Shown here: piece after piece, positions 1 through 7,788 of the stretch
Numbering within the stretch: position 1 is the first letter of the stretch
Layout of the letters: every line of letters starts with the position of its first letter
DNA from: Salipiger sp. IMCC34102
Lineage (GTDB): Bacteria; Pseudomonadota; Alphaproteobacteria; Rhodobacterales; Rhodobacteraceae
DNA: 41,548 bases
Direction of reading: 5' to 3'
NCBI RefSeq assembly: GCF_004145405.1
Contig: NZ_SELQ01000013.1
Location: 1 to 41,548 of the forward strand
Position numbers and translations under genes: made by a program
The notes under the pieces: generated by a model
Told to the model about the DNA's origin: nothing
The model's input: the letters and a program-made list of their open reading frames with translations, nothing else
Databases searched by the model: none

Positions 1-126
1 GCAATCGCCCGCCCCGCTGCGCGAGATGAAAGCTCCGCGCGCCGGGCGATTGCTCAACCTGCGCCAACCGGCGTAAACACTAACCGGGCTCCGGTCGTGG
101 CTGGATGAAAGTTCAGTGGCAGGTCA
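1..126. repeat. IS terminal segment (left copy)
   Basis: These 126 bases recur, reverse-complemented and without a mismatch, at 41422-41547. Identity stops exactly where the sequence reads AGGTCA (121-126), i.e. a TGACCTGCC tip when read outward. TGA...CTGCC is typical of IS3-family ends, so I infer the outer part of an IS3-like element whose body lies outside the window. The matching length is close to a k-mer used by short-read assemblers, so this may be an assembly boundary at a multicopy IS. No complete transposase is visible in it. Confidence 0.8.
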
Positions 127-187
127 GCAGGTCCAGAACGGACGTGTTTGGATCACAAGGGAGGGCACCATGTTGCAAGGGCGGGAA

Positions 188-221
188 GCTGCCGTTCGCT
201 GCGTCCCGTACGAACGGCAGC
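188..221 (-). terminator. Strong hairpin downstream of the retron RT gene
   Basis: GCTGCCGTTCG (188-198) and CGAACGGCAGC (211-221) form an 11-bp perfect stem with a 12-nt loop. It lies about 37 bases beyond the RT stop codon on the minus strand, so it could end the retron operon. No T-run follows, so a classical intrinsic terminator is not proven. It also resembles the degenerate GC-rich intergenic elements seen elsewhere in the window. Confidence 0.45.
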
Positions 222-257
222 GATGCGCAGGAATGGATATACTATGAAATGCAGGTT

Positions 258-1289
258 CTAGCCGCGAATGTACTCAGACTTTCGCAACAGGCTCTCTACT
301 GCATTCTTCATTTCCAATAGCCTTTCATCATGCCCTGTGAGAAAGATAGCATGAACGATCCGGCCATGAATATTTTGAAGGTATGCTATGGAGTTATTCC
401 ACCCAGAAACCCGAGATTGCTCCTCAATCCCATATTTGGATATGTAATAATATTCTTGCCGAAGCTTGCGAATAAAGTCACGACCAGGCCCAAGCTTTTC
501 ATTCACAACTACGCCCGTGACTTTTTGCCTCTGATGCGACCGGATTAATCGAGTTTTTCCAGAGTGCATTTTCAGATCGACACCTCTAAGCTCCCGATCC
601 ACAAACGCAGACAGCTCTGGAAAACTTATTCCATTCCCGGAAATTGAAATATCATCGGCGTAACGCGTAAAGCGAAACCTCCGCTCAATGCAGTATGAAA
701 AAACCGCCTTATCAAAACTCATCATGTAAATATTGCTAAGATAGCCGCTAGTTGGCGCGCCTTGAGGAAGGGCGTTTTCCTTGCAGCAAATGGCAGTCAA
801 GACCATAGAGACGGCTCGAGAATATCCCAGGCTCTGGAAGTGACTGTACACCCATCTACTACTTATTGATCCGAAGAAATCTCTGACATCACTCTTGAAT
901 AAATGACGCTGACCTCGATGGAACCGCGCGTTTTGCTTGATGGAGGACTTCTTTATATACGCCTTGGCTGCAGGATGGATGGCCTGAGGCTCAAGAATAT
1001 TTTTTAGAACCCATCTTTGAATATAAAGAAGCAAGGGTAGTGGCGCGGATATCTTCCGCGTGCCCCCGCTATTTTTCTTTGCGCGGTATTCCCTGTAGAA
1101 ATGCTGCGGAGCATTGGATATCGCGTATATGTCTTCCAGTCGAATTTGGAGAAGGTGACTTAAATGATCCGGAGATAGTATTGCTGTCAGGCCTTTGCTT
1201 TCAATCCTGGAAGCATACAGGTAAACTAACTCCTGGTGATTTTCATCTACACCGTCGTCAAATCTAATATTGAAGGCCGAGGGGGTCAT
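258..1289 (-). CDS. Retron-type reverse transcriptase
   Basis: This 343-aa protein is a retron RT that would copy the msd part of the adjacent RNA into multicopy single-stranded DNA. Visible hallmarks in order are a RKISAPLPLL segment (78-88), the retron-specific NAxxH motif (NARFH, 120-124), the first catalytic Asp in KSDVRDFF (about 134), LPQGAPTSGYLSN (174-186), the YADD catalytic box (210-213) and the retron VTG motif in VTGVVVN (257-263). Having both NAxxH and VTG separates it from group II intron and DRT enzymes. Its length is normal for the family. The ATG at 1289 lies 8 bases after the a2 arm of the candidate ncRNA, the usual retron layout, and there is no good Shine-Dalgarno. It is the last gene of a kinase-DUF3037-ncRNA-RT unit. 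Base composition is visibly AT-richer than the rest of the window, suggesting transfer. Confidence 0.93.
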   Translation of the reverse strand: MTPSAFNIRFDDGVDENHQELVYLYASRIESKGLTAILSPDHLSHLLQIRLEDIYAISNAPQHFYREYRAKKNSGGTRKISAPLPLLLYIQRWVLKNILEPQAIHPAAKAYIKKSSIKQNARFHRGQRHLFKSDVRDFFGSISSRWVYSHFQSLGYSRAVSMVLTAICCKENALPQGAPTSGYLSNIYMMSFDKAVFSYCIERRFRFTRYADDISISGNGISFPELSAFVDRELRGVDLKMHSGKTRLIRSHQRQKVTGVVVNEKLGPGRDFIRKLRQEYYYISKYGIEEQSRVSGWNNSIAYLQNIHGRIVHAIFLTGHDERLLEMKNAVESLLRKSEYIRG

Positions 1290-1297
1290 TGAAGGAA

Positions 1298-1497
1298 GCT
1301 CTGGAGGTTACCGAAAATCATAGGAAATATTTGCATAAATTTTCCTAATGAGGACTTGTCCGAATTACCGTCACATTTTTCGCAGCTCCGCGAGAAAATT
1401 GTGACGGTAATGGCTTGTTGTACGTCCGGTCAATGGATGGCGACTCGCCATCCCGGCTTGCAGTATTAAACTACTCACCAGTACTAACCTCCCGAGC
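1298..1497 (-). ncRNA. Candidate retron msr-msd RNA
   Basis: Read on the minus strand, a1 is GCTCGGGAGGTTA (1497-1485) and a2 is TAACCTCCAGAGC (1310-1298). They pair at 12 of 13 positions with one G.A mismatch. The base right after a1 is G (1484), giving the TTA-G junction where retron Ec86 has its branching guanosine, and a2 starts with TAA as in Ec86. The msr side holds a stem-loop at 1435-1453 (GGATGGC/GCCATCC). The msd side holds a long hairpin at 1365-1410 (11-bp perfect base TTACCGTCACA/TGTGACGGTAA, then a further 4+3 bp) and a shorter one at 1321-1347 (TAGGAAA/TTTCCTA with inner TTT/AAA). Order, orientation and distance to the RT fit a retron. Exact RNA ends and the msDNA 3' end cannot be read from sequence. 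Confidence 0.82.
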
Positions 1498-2256
1498 CAA
1501 AGAACTCGCGAGAGAGCTTCCTACAATGAACTCCTTGATGTCACCCTTGCCTGGCAGGCGCGCGTCTTGTTTGAAGTCGATCAAGGGGGGCTTGTTCGCT
1601 CCGTATGCCTTTCTTAGTGCTCGCACACCTTCGCTGGTAAGTCGAGGTCTTTCAGGTGTTTTTTCAAGCAAGCCAGCTAGCTCAAGCAAGTTCATTCGTC
1701 TTTCGATCGACAGGTGACCTTGCGCGAGCAAAGCGTTTGGAAGTGATTGCTTATAATACAAAGCTCTCAGAATCCACTTATACTCAACATCCAGCTTTTC
1801 ATTCCGAAGTCGGAACAGATCATCCTCAAAGCCTGCAGACGTCTCGGATTGCGCCTCCCACCGAGAAACATACCTCGAATACAATAGGTCGAGCTCCTCG
1901 CTAGGAGAAGTCGTCACGCCAGCTCCAGGATCAAGCCAGCGAAGAGCACTGTCATCATCTGGTAGCAAATTTTTCGCAATCGCCGATGCGATCAACTCAT
2001 GTTCGGGAATCAAACCTCGCTGAGCGCGGCTCGAAACTGATCGAATTCGAAATTCAATTGCCTTTAACAGATTTCGAACTTTAAATGCATCAACGCCGGG
2101 ATAAGCCTTCACAATTCTTTCATCGGTGCCTGTGACTTTCATGCTCACAAACTTAACATCTTGAGCCGCTAGCAAAACACCCACATTCAGGGCTTCTCCA
2201 GACCACGCATCGTGGCGATATTGCAAAACGGTAAAGGTGTAGTGAATTTCGATCAT
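1471..2256 (-). CDS. DUF3037 family protein (retron operon)
   Basis: This is a 261-aa protein of unknown function. The N-terminus (YTFTVLQYRHDAWSGEALNV, residues 6-25, continuing GVLL) matches the pattern that defines DUF3037, a conserved GE.lNvGvll strand. The rest is predicted soluble and charged, with no membrane segments. Its start overlaps the stop of the kinase gene by four bases (ATGA), indicating translational coupling. From memory of the families, DUF3037 proteins are often encoded beside HipA-like kinases, so this may be the kinase partner, substrate or antidote; that is inference. Its final codons (Ala-Arg-Glu-Val) double as the a1 arm of the retron RNA, so the coding and RNA ends are interlocked. 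Confidence 0.8.
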   Translation of the reverse strand: MIEIHYTFTVLQYRHDAWSGEALNVGVLLAAQDVKFVSMKVTGTDERIVKAYPGVDAFKVRNLLKAIEFRIRSVSSRAQRGLIPEHELIASAIAKNLLPDDDSALRWLDPGAGVTTSPSEELDLLYSRYVSRWEAQSETSAGFEDDLFRLRNEKLDVEYKWILRALYYKQSLPNALLAQGHLSIERRMNLLELAGLLEKTPERPRLTSEGVRALRKAYGANKPPLIDFKQDARLPGKGDIKEFIVGSSLASSLAREVSTGE

Positions 2257-3098
2257 GATCCTCGATTGACCTCGATCGCATCCCGAACCGTCTCAACATT
2301 TTCGATCGCCTCAAAAATGTATTCAGAAATTCTGTCGCTGGCGCTACGAGACCAAATGTTGAATTCGAATCCAGAGCCATAGGATTTAATCTGCTCTTGA
2401 GGAAGACGCTTGAACTTTCGAACTATTTCATCAAATGAAATGGCGCGACGGTTTTTTATTTTTTGCCAGAGCGGATGCTCTTCAAACTCTCCAGTTTGGT
2501 TGGCCACACCGTTCTCCATCCAAGGTTTGGGCAGATAGCTGCGTTCCTCTTCAAGCCCAGCTGCCTCGACGAAACTTTCTTCTTGGTCTATCATGCCATA
2601 CAAGTCGTTTTTTATCAATAGGTTCGGATTGTGTATAACGCGATCCCAGTTCTGGACGAGGGTGTCGAAGAAGTATATTTCGGCGGCCATCTTGAGCTGA
2701 CTAATTTGGGTGTGTGCTACTGGCGTCCACTCTGACCATCCAGTCCCTAGGGAAATGGATCCGATTAGTAAGTCCGGTCCATTTTGAAGTGATTTGGATA
2801 TTGGAGTTGCTCCCTGCAACATGGCGCCATCGTCTTGGAAAACTTCCGCAGCCATCCTGATGAGTTCGCTGGTGACCTCGACAGGCACGATCTTTGCGCA
2901 AGGTAAACGCAGGTCACGCGCCAGATGAGAGGCGAACCACTCCCGCTCTAGGCATAGAGGCGATTTTTTCTCATGAAATGCTGGTGACTTGAGGTAAGCC
3001 TCAACAAGCGTTCCTGAACTGTTTCTAAGCGTTACCATTGGAGGGCGAGCTCTTCCGCTTGTGGCGCGCCTGTTAAATCTAACAACTTTCCAATTCAT
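2253..3098 (-). CDS. HipA-like kinase (HipA_2 type)
   Basis: This 281-aa protein resembles the compact HipA-related protein kinases. A nucleotide-binding-like N-lobe contains a YLKSP strand (35-39). The catalytic segment shows FFDTLVQNWDRVIHNPNLL (143-161), which supplies the N-x-D-R catalytic loop (Asp152) and NPN, followed by GMIDQEESF (168-176), where the metal-binding Asp171 is retained. HipA relatives usually read IDHE here, so Gln at 172 is a variation. HipA kinases phosphorylate cellular proteins, HipA itself acting on glutamyl-tRNA synthetase, and cause growth arrest. It is first in the kinase-DUF3037-ncRNA-RT unit, so I infer it may be the toxic effector of the retron. No HipB-like repressor gene is adjacent. 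Confidence 0.75.
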   Translation of the reverse strand: MNWKVVRFNRRATSGRARPPMVTLRNSSGTLVEAYLKSPAFHEKKSPLCLEREWFASHLARDLRLPCAKIVPVEVTSELIRMAAEVFQDDGAMLQGATPISKSLQNGPDLLIGSISLGTGWSEWTPVAHTQISQLKMAAEIYFFDTLVQNWDRVIHNPNLLIKNDLYGMIDQEESFVEAAGLEEERSYLPKPWMENGVANQTGEFEEHPLWQKIKNRRAISFDEIVRKFKRLPQEQIKSYGSGFEFNIWSRSASDRISEYIFEAIENVETVRDAIEVNRGS

Positions 3099-3757
3099 TT
3101 AGGCATCAGCTTCAGCACTATTCTTTGATTTTCGATCCACATCCACTGGGATTGAACAACGCCCTGGCTGGCTTCTTGTTGCCTGCCAACCTTATCGGCT
3201 TTCCGATTGTGACACAGTCCATTGCGTTGACCTATGCCAACTTCATGTTGGAACTCCGACATGCGATCTTTGGGACCATCCCGCGAGGGCGTCAGATTGT
3301 CAACGACGGGAGGGAGCCGTCTGAAAAAAATTCTGTAGTATCAGGGCGCTGTGACACGGCGATCGCGTTCTTGGCTGGGACCGATCATTCGCTGCAACTG
3401 GCTGGAAGGTCGGCTGAGGGCCGGGAGCGACGCGTGCTGCTGCCTGCTAGGTGTACGGATCGCTGCGGCACTTTGCGCAACAGGCCTGCGAATGTCCGGT
3501 CAGGGCTGGGTGGCTCGCCGTGCCTGGTACTCCAGCTGCGCCCGATCAAGCTTGCTTCTAACCCAAATCGATCAACGCTGCGCGTCGCGACGATTACTGC
3601 TCTGGACCGAGGTCAACCCGCGAAGCTTGCCGCCAGCGTTCGCCTCGAATGCCGCCATGCGGCTGAGGTCGGACCGGCTGCCTCACAAGTGTAAGCCTAT
3701 CTCAGTTAGAAAGCGGGGGATACAAAGGGCTATGAAGCCCTCAAGACCATTATCGCC
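3099..3757. other. Intergenic stretch, no convincing gene
   Basis: About 660 bases separate the retron operon from the ProQ-like gene. Two overlapping plus-strand open frames exist (3125-3694 and 3351-3761), but their translations have no recognisable domain, are rich in Arg/Cys/Ser and lack ribosome sites. The retron operon promoter must lie at the left edge, upstream of 3098, but I could not find convincing -35/-10 boxes. Confidence 0.6.
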
Positions 3758-4204
3758 ATGACTGAGAAGCCATCTCTATCGCAATCGGAGCGTTTTCTTC
3801 TGCCTGTCTCTCCTGTGCCAAAACTACGTGCCTTTCAGCCGTATTACAGAGAGCGTGTACTCTGCCGGATCGCGGCAGCCTTCGGGCTGGCTTCGACCGA
3901 TGAGCTTCCGCCGTATTTCCTCGTCGAGTTCATCCTTCCTGCTAAAATCGGGCTGCGAAAGGACCTAGAAAACCGGTTTGGCCCTGCTCTTGGCCAAGAA
4001 GCCGAGAAGCGCCGCCGATTGGCAATGCGTGGATTTTTCGACAGTTTCCAATACCATCAGGCCGTTATCCAATGCGAAGATCGAATTTGCCTTGACCTTG
4101 CGCCTTCCGGCAGGGTGACGGCAGATGAGCGTGCATATTCTATGAGGTTCTTAGGTCATTTAAAGCGACGGCACTTGAGGCGCGGACAAGGTGGAGCACT
4201 ATGA
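3758..4204 (+). CDS. ProQ/FinO-domain RNA-binding protein
   Basis: This 148-aa protein contains a ProQ/FinO domain at roughly residues 20-125. Signature segments are PAKIGLRKDLENRFG (with the family's IGxxxDL) and FFDSFQYHQAV followed by ICLDLAPSGRVTADERAYS, which corresponds to the family's Y..al..g..R.dLdG.p.G.Vt.eer. Such proteins bind structured RNAs; FinO controls F-plasmid transfer through antisense RNA and ProQ is a global RNA chaperone. Single-domain copies are common on alphaproteobacterial plasmids. It reads away from the retron operon. The ATG at 3758 is chosen because the domain fits from there; no strong ribosome site is visible. Its target RNA is unknown. Confidence 0.8.
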   Translation: MTEKPSLSQSERFLLPVSPVPKLRAFQPYYRERVLCRIAAAFGLASTDELPPYFLVEFILPAKIGLRKDLENRFGPALGQEAEKRRRLAMRGFFDSFQYHQAVIQCEDRICLDLAPSGRVTADERAYSMRFLGHLKRRHLRRGQGGAL

Positions 4205-4320
4205 AAGTCTCGCCTGCAGAGGGATGAGGTTGAGTGCGAAGCAGCGTGCGCCAAGGTTATAACCCTGAGCGCACAATTATAATATTGATTTAAAATCAGT
4301 GACTTGACTCATTGAGATCC

Positions 4321-4352
4321 CTCCAATTGACTGCGAAAGGTGTCAATTGGAG
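4321..4352. promoter_or_regulatory. Perfect operator palindrome upstream of Ner-like gene
   Basis: CTCCAATTGAC (4321-4331) and GTCAATTGGAG (4342-4352) are an 11-bp perfect inverted repeat separated by 10 bases, with half-site centres two helical turns apart. The right arm contains the GGAG ribosome site of the HTH gene that starts at 4362. A bound repressor would therefore cover translation initiation and promoter-proximal DNA. A TATAAT sequence lies upstream at 4278-4283. Autoregulation by the downstream HTH protein is inferred. Confidence 0.6.
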
Positions 4353-4361
4353 CCAGACGGC

Positions 4362-4577
4362 ATGTGCTCGTCGTATGAAAAAATCAAGCGTGATCTGAAA
4401 CGTGCTGACAGCAGTCTACGAGCGATCGCCCGTGAACTTGGTGTGTCTCACACTGCGGTGGTCGATGTCGCCAAACGAGAGAGGCGTTCCGCCAAGATTG
4501 CCAACGCATTGGCCAAAAAGCTCCAGGTTTCTGTTGACCAATTATGGACAGATAAATCGCAGGAGAATGGGGAATGA
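4362..4577 (+). CDS. Small Ner-like HTH DNA-binding protein
   Basis: This 71-aa protein is mostly one helix-turn-helix domain: YEKIKRDLKRADSSLRAIAR, then ELGVSHTAVVDVAKRE and a final IANALAKKLQVSVDQLWTDK. The layout resembles Mu Ner/Nlp-type or small Cro-type repressors, in which the C-terminal xxIAxALgvspeeiWP segment is diagnostic. I place the start at ATG 4362, nine bases after GGAG (4349-4352). An upstream in-frame TTG at 4347 would lie inside the operator palindrome. The gene probably represses itself. It may be a phage- or element-derived regulator; its other targets are unknown. Confidence 0.72.
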   Translation: MCSSYEKIKRDLKRADSSLRAIARELGVSHTAVVDVAKRERRSAKIANALAKKLQVSVDQLWTDKSQENGE

Positions 4578-4600
4578 CTTGGCCTTGAAAGTTTAAGAAG

Positions 4601-4622
4601 GCGTACACTGGCCGGTGTACGC
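4601..4622 (+). terminator. Hairpin after the Ner-like gene
   Basis: GCGTACAC (4601-4608) pairs with GTGTACGC (4615-4622) around a 6-nt loop, 23 bases past the stop of the HTH gene. It could terminate that transcript or shield the following IS21 genes from read-through. It lacks a T-tract, so its role is uncertain. Confidence 0.4.
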
Positions 4623-4751
4623 TCTCTGAAAATGCCTTCGGTGCCTGACCGATAAGGCAACCCTCTTACATCACCGCAACCACGTCAAGGCTGACACCGG
4701 ACGATTTTCAATCGTTCCGAACAGGGCCGGCGTGCCTGGAGGATGCCAGAA

Positions 4752-6302
4752 ATGGATTTCAAGAAAGTGCTACGCCTGATCGTCATCGGCGATCTCAGTG
4801 ATGTTGCGATCAGTCAGGTGTGCGCCGCGCATCGCACGACTGTCGCCAAGTACAGGAGAAAGCTGCATGATCACCCGCTCGGGCTCGAACAGATAGACGA
4901 ATTGACCGTCGACGCCCTGCGCGCCGTACTCGGCCTGAAACGCCAGCCTCCATCAAACCAATGGACAGAACCGGATTGGGACCTGATGGCCCGTCGCATG
5001 TCATCGGAGAAAGGCATGGTAATAACGGTTCTGCACGATGAGTACTTCCGGCAGGCCGAAAACCCCATGAGCTACACGCGGTTCAGGCGGCGGCTGAGCG
5101 CGCACCTCAAGAAGCGCGGGCCGATCATGCGTCAGATACGTGTTGCTGGGGAGGAGGCCTTTGTCGACTTCTCCGGCAAACGCCCAAAGATAACGGATCC
5201 TCTGACGGGCAAGACGCGACCGGTTGAACTTTTTGTCGGTGCTCTGGGCCACAGCCGCCTCATTTTCGCGACTGCAGTGCCAGATCAGAGCACACAAAGT
5301 TGGATCAAAGCCACTGTCGCCATGTTCGACTATTATGGCGGAACGCCGAAGTATCTTGTTCCCGATAACCTCAAGGCAGCAGTGCTTCACCCAAGGTCAC
5401 ACGCGCGTGGGCAAATTCTGAACCCTGGCTTTGATCGTGCAATGCAGCATTATGGCGTCACGCCGCTGCCAGCCCGAGTGCGCAGCCCGCAAGATAAGGG
5501 GCTGGTCGAACAATCGGTGCTACATGTCAAACGTTGGATCACGCTGCGATTGTCGGGGCAGACTTTTCATTCCATCGCCGAGCTCAACCGCGCCATCGCT
5601 ATGGAGCTCGACCGGATCAACGAGAAGCCGATGAGGCGCCTGGCAGGGCGGTCTCGGAGAGACATATTCGAAAGCGAGGAACGCAGCCGCTTGCGAAAGC
5701 TGCCGCATCTGCCTTTCCGCAATCTGGAACACATACGATCCGTTCGGGTTCCAGATGACTATCATGTCGAACATCGCGGCAACTTCTATTCCGTACCGCA
5801 TGAGCTGATTGGCGAGGCGATCGATCTCTTCGAGGATCAGGAGGTTGTGAGCCTTTTCCATAACCATCGCCGTGTCGCTATTCATCCGCGCCAAGATGGG
5901 ACAGGGAAGGTCTCGACACTGCGGCCCCATCAGCCGGAAAACCATCGCTACCAAGGTGACCATCGGCATCGCTATTTCAACACTTGGGGCAGGTATCAGG
6001 CCAAGCCGATCGACAAGTACCTCAGACTGCACTTGACGGTCTGGAAGAACCCGAGTGCGACCGACAAATGCGCGCGAAAGCTCGCAGAACTGGTTGAAAA
6101 TCACGGTGAAGAAATCGTCATCCAAGCTGCGGATTGGGTTCTGGCCCACTGCCCAGACGCACCTCACATCAAACGCATAGAACGGCTGATTGCTCAACCA
6201 GCGCGGATGGATGTCGCAGTTGAGGTGGATAGGGACGATGATCCTGCGATCAACAACAGGAATATCCGCGGGGCTAACTATTACGGGAGGACTGGAGCAT
6301 GA
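4752..6302 (+). CDS. istA: IS21 transposase IstA
   Basis: IstA (516 aa from this start) catalyses strand transfer for IS21-type transposition. An N-terminal HTH (about residues 1-50) precedes an RNase H-like integrase core with the DDE residues in EEAFVDFSGKRP, GGTPKYLVPDNLKAA and SPQDKGLVEQSVLHVKRW. The C-terminal beta domain characteristic of IstA follows (YHVEHRGNFYSVPHELIG). I prefer ATG 4752, which is nine bases after GGAGG (4738-4742); the in-frame ATG at 4743 abuts that ribosome site. The stop overlaps the istB start (ATGA), giving translational coupling. Confidence 0.95.
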   Translation: MDFKKVLRLIVIGDLSDVAISQVCAAHRTTVAKYRRKLHDHPLGLEQIDELTVDALRAVLGLKRQPPSNQWTEPDWDLMARRMSSEKGMVITVLHDEYFRQAENPMSYTRFRRRLSAHLKKRGPIMRQIRVAGEEAFVDFSGKRPKITDPLTGKTRPVELFVGALGHSRLIFATAVPDQSTQSWIKATVAMFDYYGGTPKYLVPDNLKAAVLHPRSHARGQILNPGFDRAMQHYGVTPLPARVRSPQDKGLVEQSVLHVKRWITLRLSGQTFHSIAELNRAIAMELDRINEKPMRRLAGRSRRDIFESEERSRLRKLPHLPFRNLEHIRSVRVPDDYHVEHRGNFYSVPHELIGEAIDLFEDQEVVSLFHNHRRVAIHPRQDGTGKVSTLRPHQPENHRYQGDHRHRYFNTWGRYQAKPIDKYLRLHLTVWKNPSATDKCARKLAELVENHGEEIVIQAADWVLAHCPDAPHIKRIERLIAQPARMDVAVEVDRDDDPAINNRNIRGANYYGRTGA

Positions 6303-7027
6303 GCATTGAGACGACACTTCGAAAACTTGATGATCTTAAGCTGAAAGGCATGCGGGAAGCTCTGCGCCAACAAGCAGAAACTCCTCGACAGGCGGACCTG
6401 GCCTTCGAAGACCGGCTGGCGATGCTGGTCGATGCCGAGGAGCTTCATCGTCAGAATGCGCGGAAGGACCGACTTCTTCGCGCCGCCAAGTTGCGGGTAC
6501 AGGCCCATCCGGAGGAGTTGACCTATGGAAGCGACAGGAACCTGGACAAGTCGCTGACAACGCGCTTGTTGAGCTGTGACTGGATTGGCAGGCACCAGAA
6601 TGTGTTGATCACTGGCAAAAGCGGAACGGGGAAAACCTGGCTTGGGTGTTGCTTGGGGATGCAGGCCGTGCGGAACGGCATCAGCGTATCGTACCGGATG
6701 GTGTCCCGGCTTCTGGAGGAATTCGAAATTGCGCACATTGAGGGCACGACGGCAAAGCTGCGCGCGCAGTATAAACGAGCTGACCTCCTCATCCTCGATG
6801 ACTTTGGCGTTAGCAAGCTCAAGGCCATGGGCAAGCACGATCTTCTGGAGCTTCTGGATGATCGTATCGGTGAACGCGCGACCATCGTTTGCGGCCAGCT
6901 GCCAGTCGAAAACTGGCATGCCTTCATTGACAACCCGACGATCGCGGATGCGATCCTTGATCGACTGACCAGCGCCGCGCATCGCATTGAACTATCAGGC
7001 CCATCCTTGCGACGAAAGGCAATCTGA
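6299..7027 (+). CDS. istB: IS21 helper ATPase IstB
   Basis: IstB (242 aa) is the DnaA-like AAA+ ATPase that assembles on target DNA and activates IstA. An N-terminal helical region (DDLKLKGMREALRQQ) precedes Walker A in ITGKSGTGKT (about residues 102-111) and Walker B in LLILDDFG (about 161-168). Length and motifs are intact. It starts inside the istA stop codon (ATGA overlap), as in almost all IS21 elements. Confidence 0.95.
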   Translation: MSIETTLRKLDDLKLKGMREALRQQAETPRQADLAFEDRLAMLVDAEELHRQNARKDRLLRAAKLRVQAHPEELTYGSDRNLDKSLTTRLLSCDWIGRHQNVLITGKSGTGKTWLGCCLGMQAVRNGISVSYRMVSRLLEEFEIAHIEGTTAKLRAQYKRADLLILDDFGVSKLKAMGKHDLLELLDDRIGERATIVCGQLPVENWHAFIDNPTIADAILDRLTSAAHRIELSGPSLRRKAI

Positions 7028-7060
7028 CTCCTTTGTCGGTTAGTGTCAGTGCGGGTGAAC

Positions 7061-7788
7061 AGGGCTGTCGCTTTTGATTGCCCGCATATGATGACACGCC
7101 CTGATCGCGCATGTCGGTTTAGGTGACCACCAGCACTCCATCCGATATCGATCTTTTTTCCACGAGAATTTGCGTGCCATCGGTCAGCGTCAGGTGCAGA
7201 TCCACGGAGCCTCGTCCCATGGGGTGGCGATACTGTGTTTCAGTGCGCGATCTCGCCGCTCACTTTGGCAAGAGGCAGGAATGCGGCTGCGGACGCAGGA
7301 TCGCCGAGATTGCGGGTGAACAAGTTGTCGATCCGGTCTTCGGTTATGCGGGGGTGGAGATGGGCCATGTGTAAAATTTCAGGGTTCGTTATTGAACGTG
7401 GCAAATAGCAAGGGCATCGTCGTGAGGGTCAGCCGAGGTGTGAAAGGCCCTGGCAATGAGGTCGCAACAAAACTCCGTTGGTCATGACCGTCTTCTCGCG
7501 GACAGCCCCATCGGGGCGGAGGCTCGTGACAGCCTCCGCGTGTGTTGAGTCGGTTTGGCGGTTTTCAGGCGGTCAGATTACGCCGCCAGAAGGTTCGCCG
7601 TGCCAGCGATTAAGAAGACGCTGCGCACCGGCCGCCCTTGCTTCAATGAACGCGGATTGCAGGTCATGGGCACTGTCCCTCAAGCGCAGGATCTCCCCCT
7701 CGAGTGCCTGTTCGATCAGACTGTTGTGCAGGCATGCCTCGATGTCCGTGAATGCATCTCCCATCGGGAAGTGAAATTCGCGCGTCGG
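7061..7788. other. Degraded region between IS21 and IS3 remnant
   Basis: No intact gene is supported here. A minus-strand frame below 7374 reads MAHLHPRITEDRIDNLFTRN before a stop, followed after a frame change by RGSVDLHLTLTDGTQILVEK. This looks like a broken gene that I cannot name. The region lies between IS debris, consistent with repeated insertion and decay. Confidence 0.4.

Larger units (their letters stand above)
4690..7060 (+). mobile_element. IS21-family insertion sequence
   Basis: The two overlapping genes istA and istB fill this element. The outer limits are approximate: I could not identify an unambiguous pair of terminal TG...CA repeats, though GCTGACACCGG near 4690 and, in inverse orientation, GTGTCAGTG near 7043 share a TGACAC core that may be part of the multiple end repeats typical of the family. 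Both reading frames are intact, so the element may be active. Confidence 0.75.

Noticed and set aside
1-126. Terminal inverted repeats of a linear plasmid or telomere
   Set aside because: The repeat ends exactly at an IS-type tip, has the length of an assembler k-mer, and shows no hairpin telomere features.
1365-1410. Simple intrinsic terminator of the DUF3037 gene
   Set aside because: No T-run follows on the minus strand, and the stem lies correctly within an a1/a2-bounded retron RNA.
3125-3761. Two overlapping plus-strand open frames before the ProQ-like gene
   Set aside because: Translations are low-information (Arg/Cys/Ser-rich), have no ribosome site or domain, and the second merely ends in the next gene's start codon.
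5520-6982. Long minus-strand frames opposite istA and istB
   Set aside because: They are antisense shadows of two unambiguous IS21 genes.
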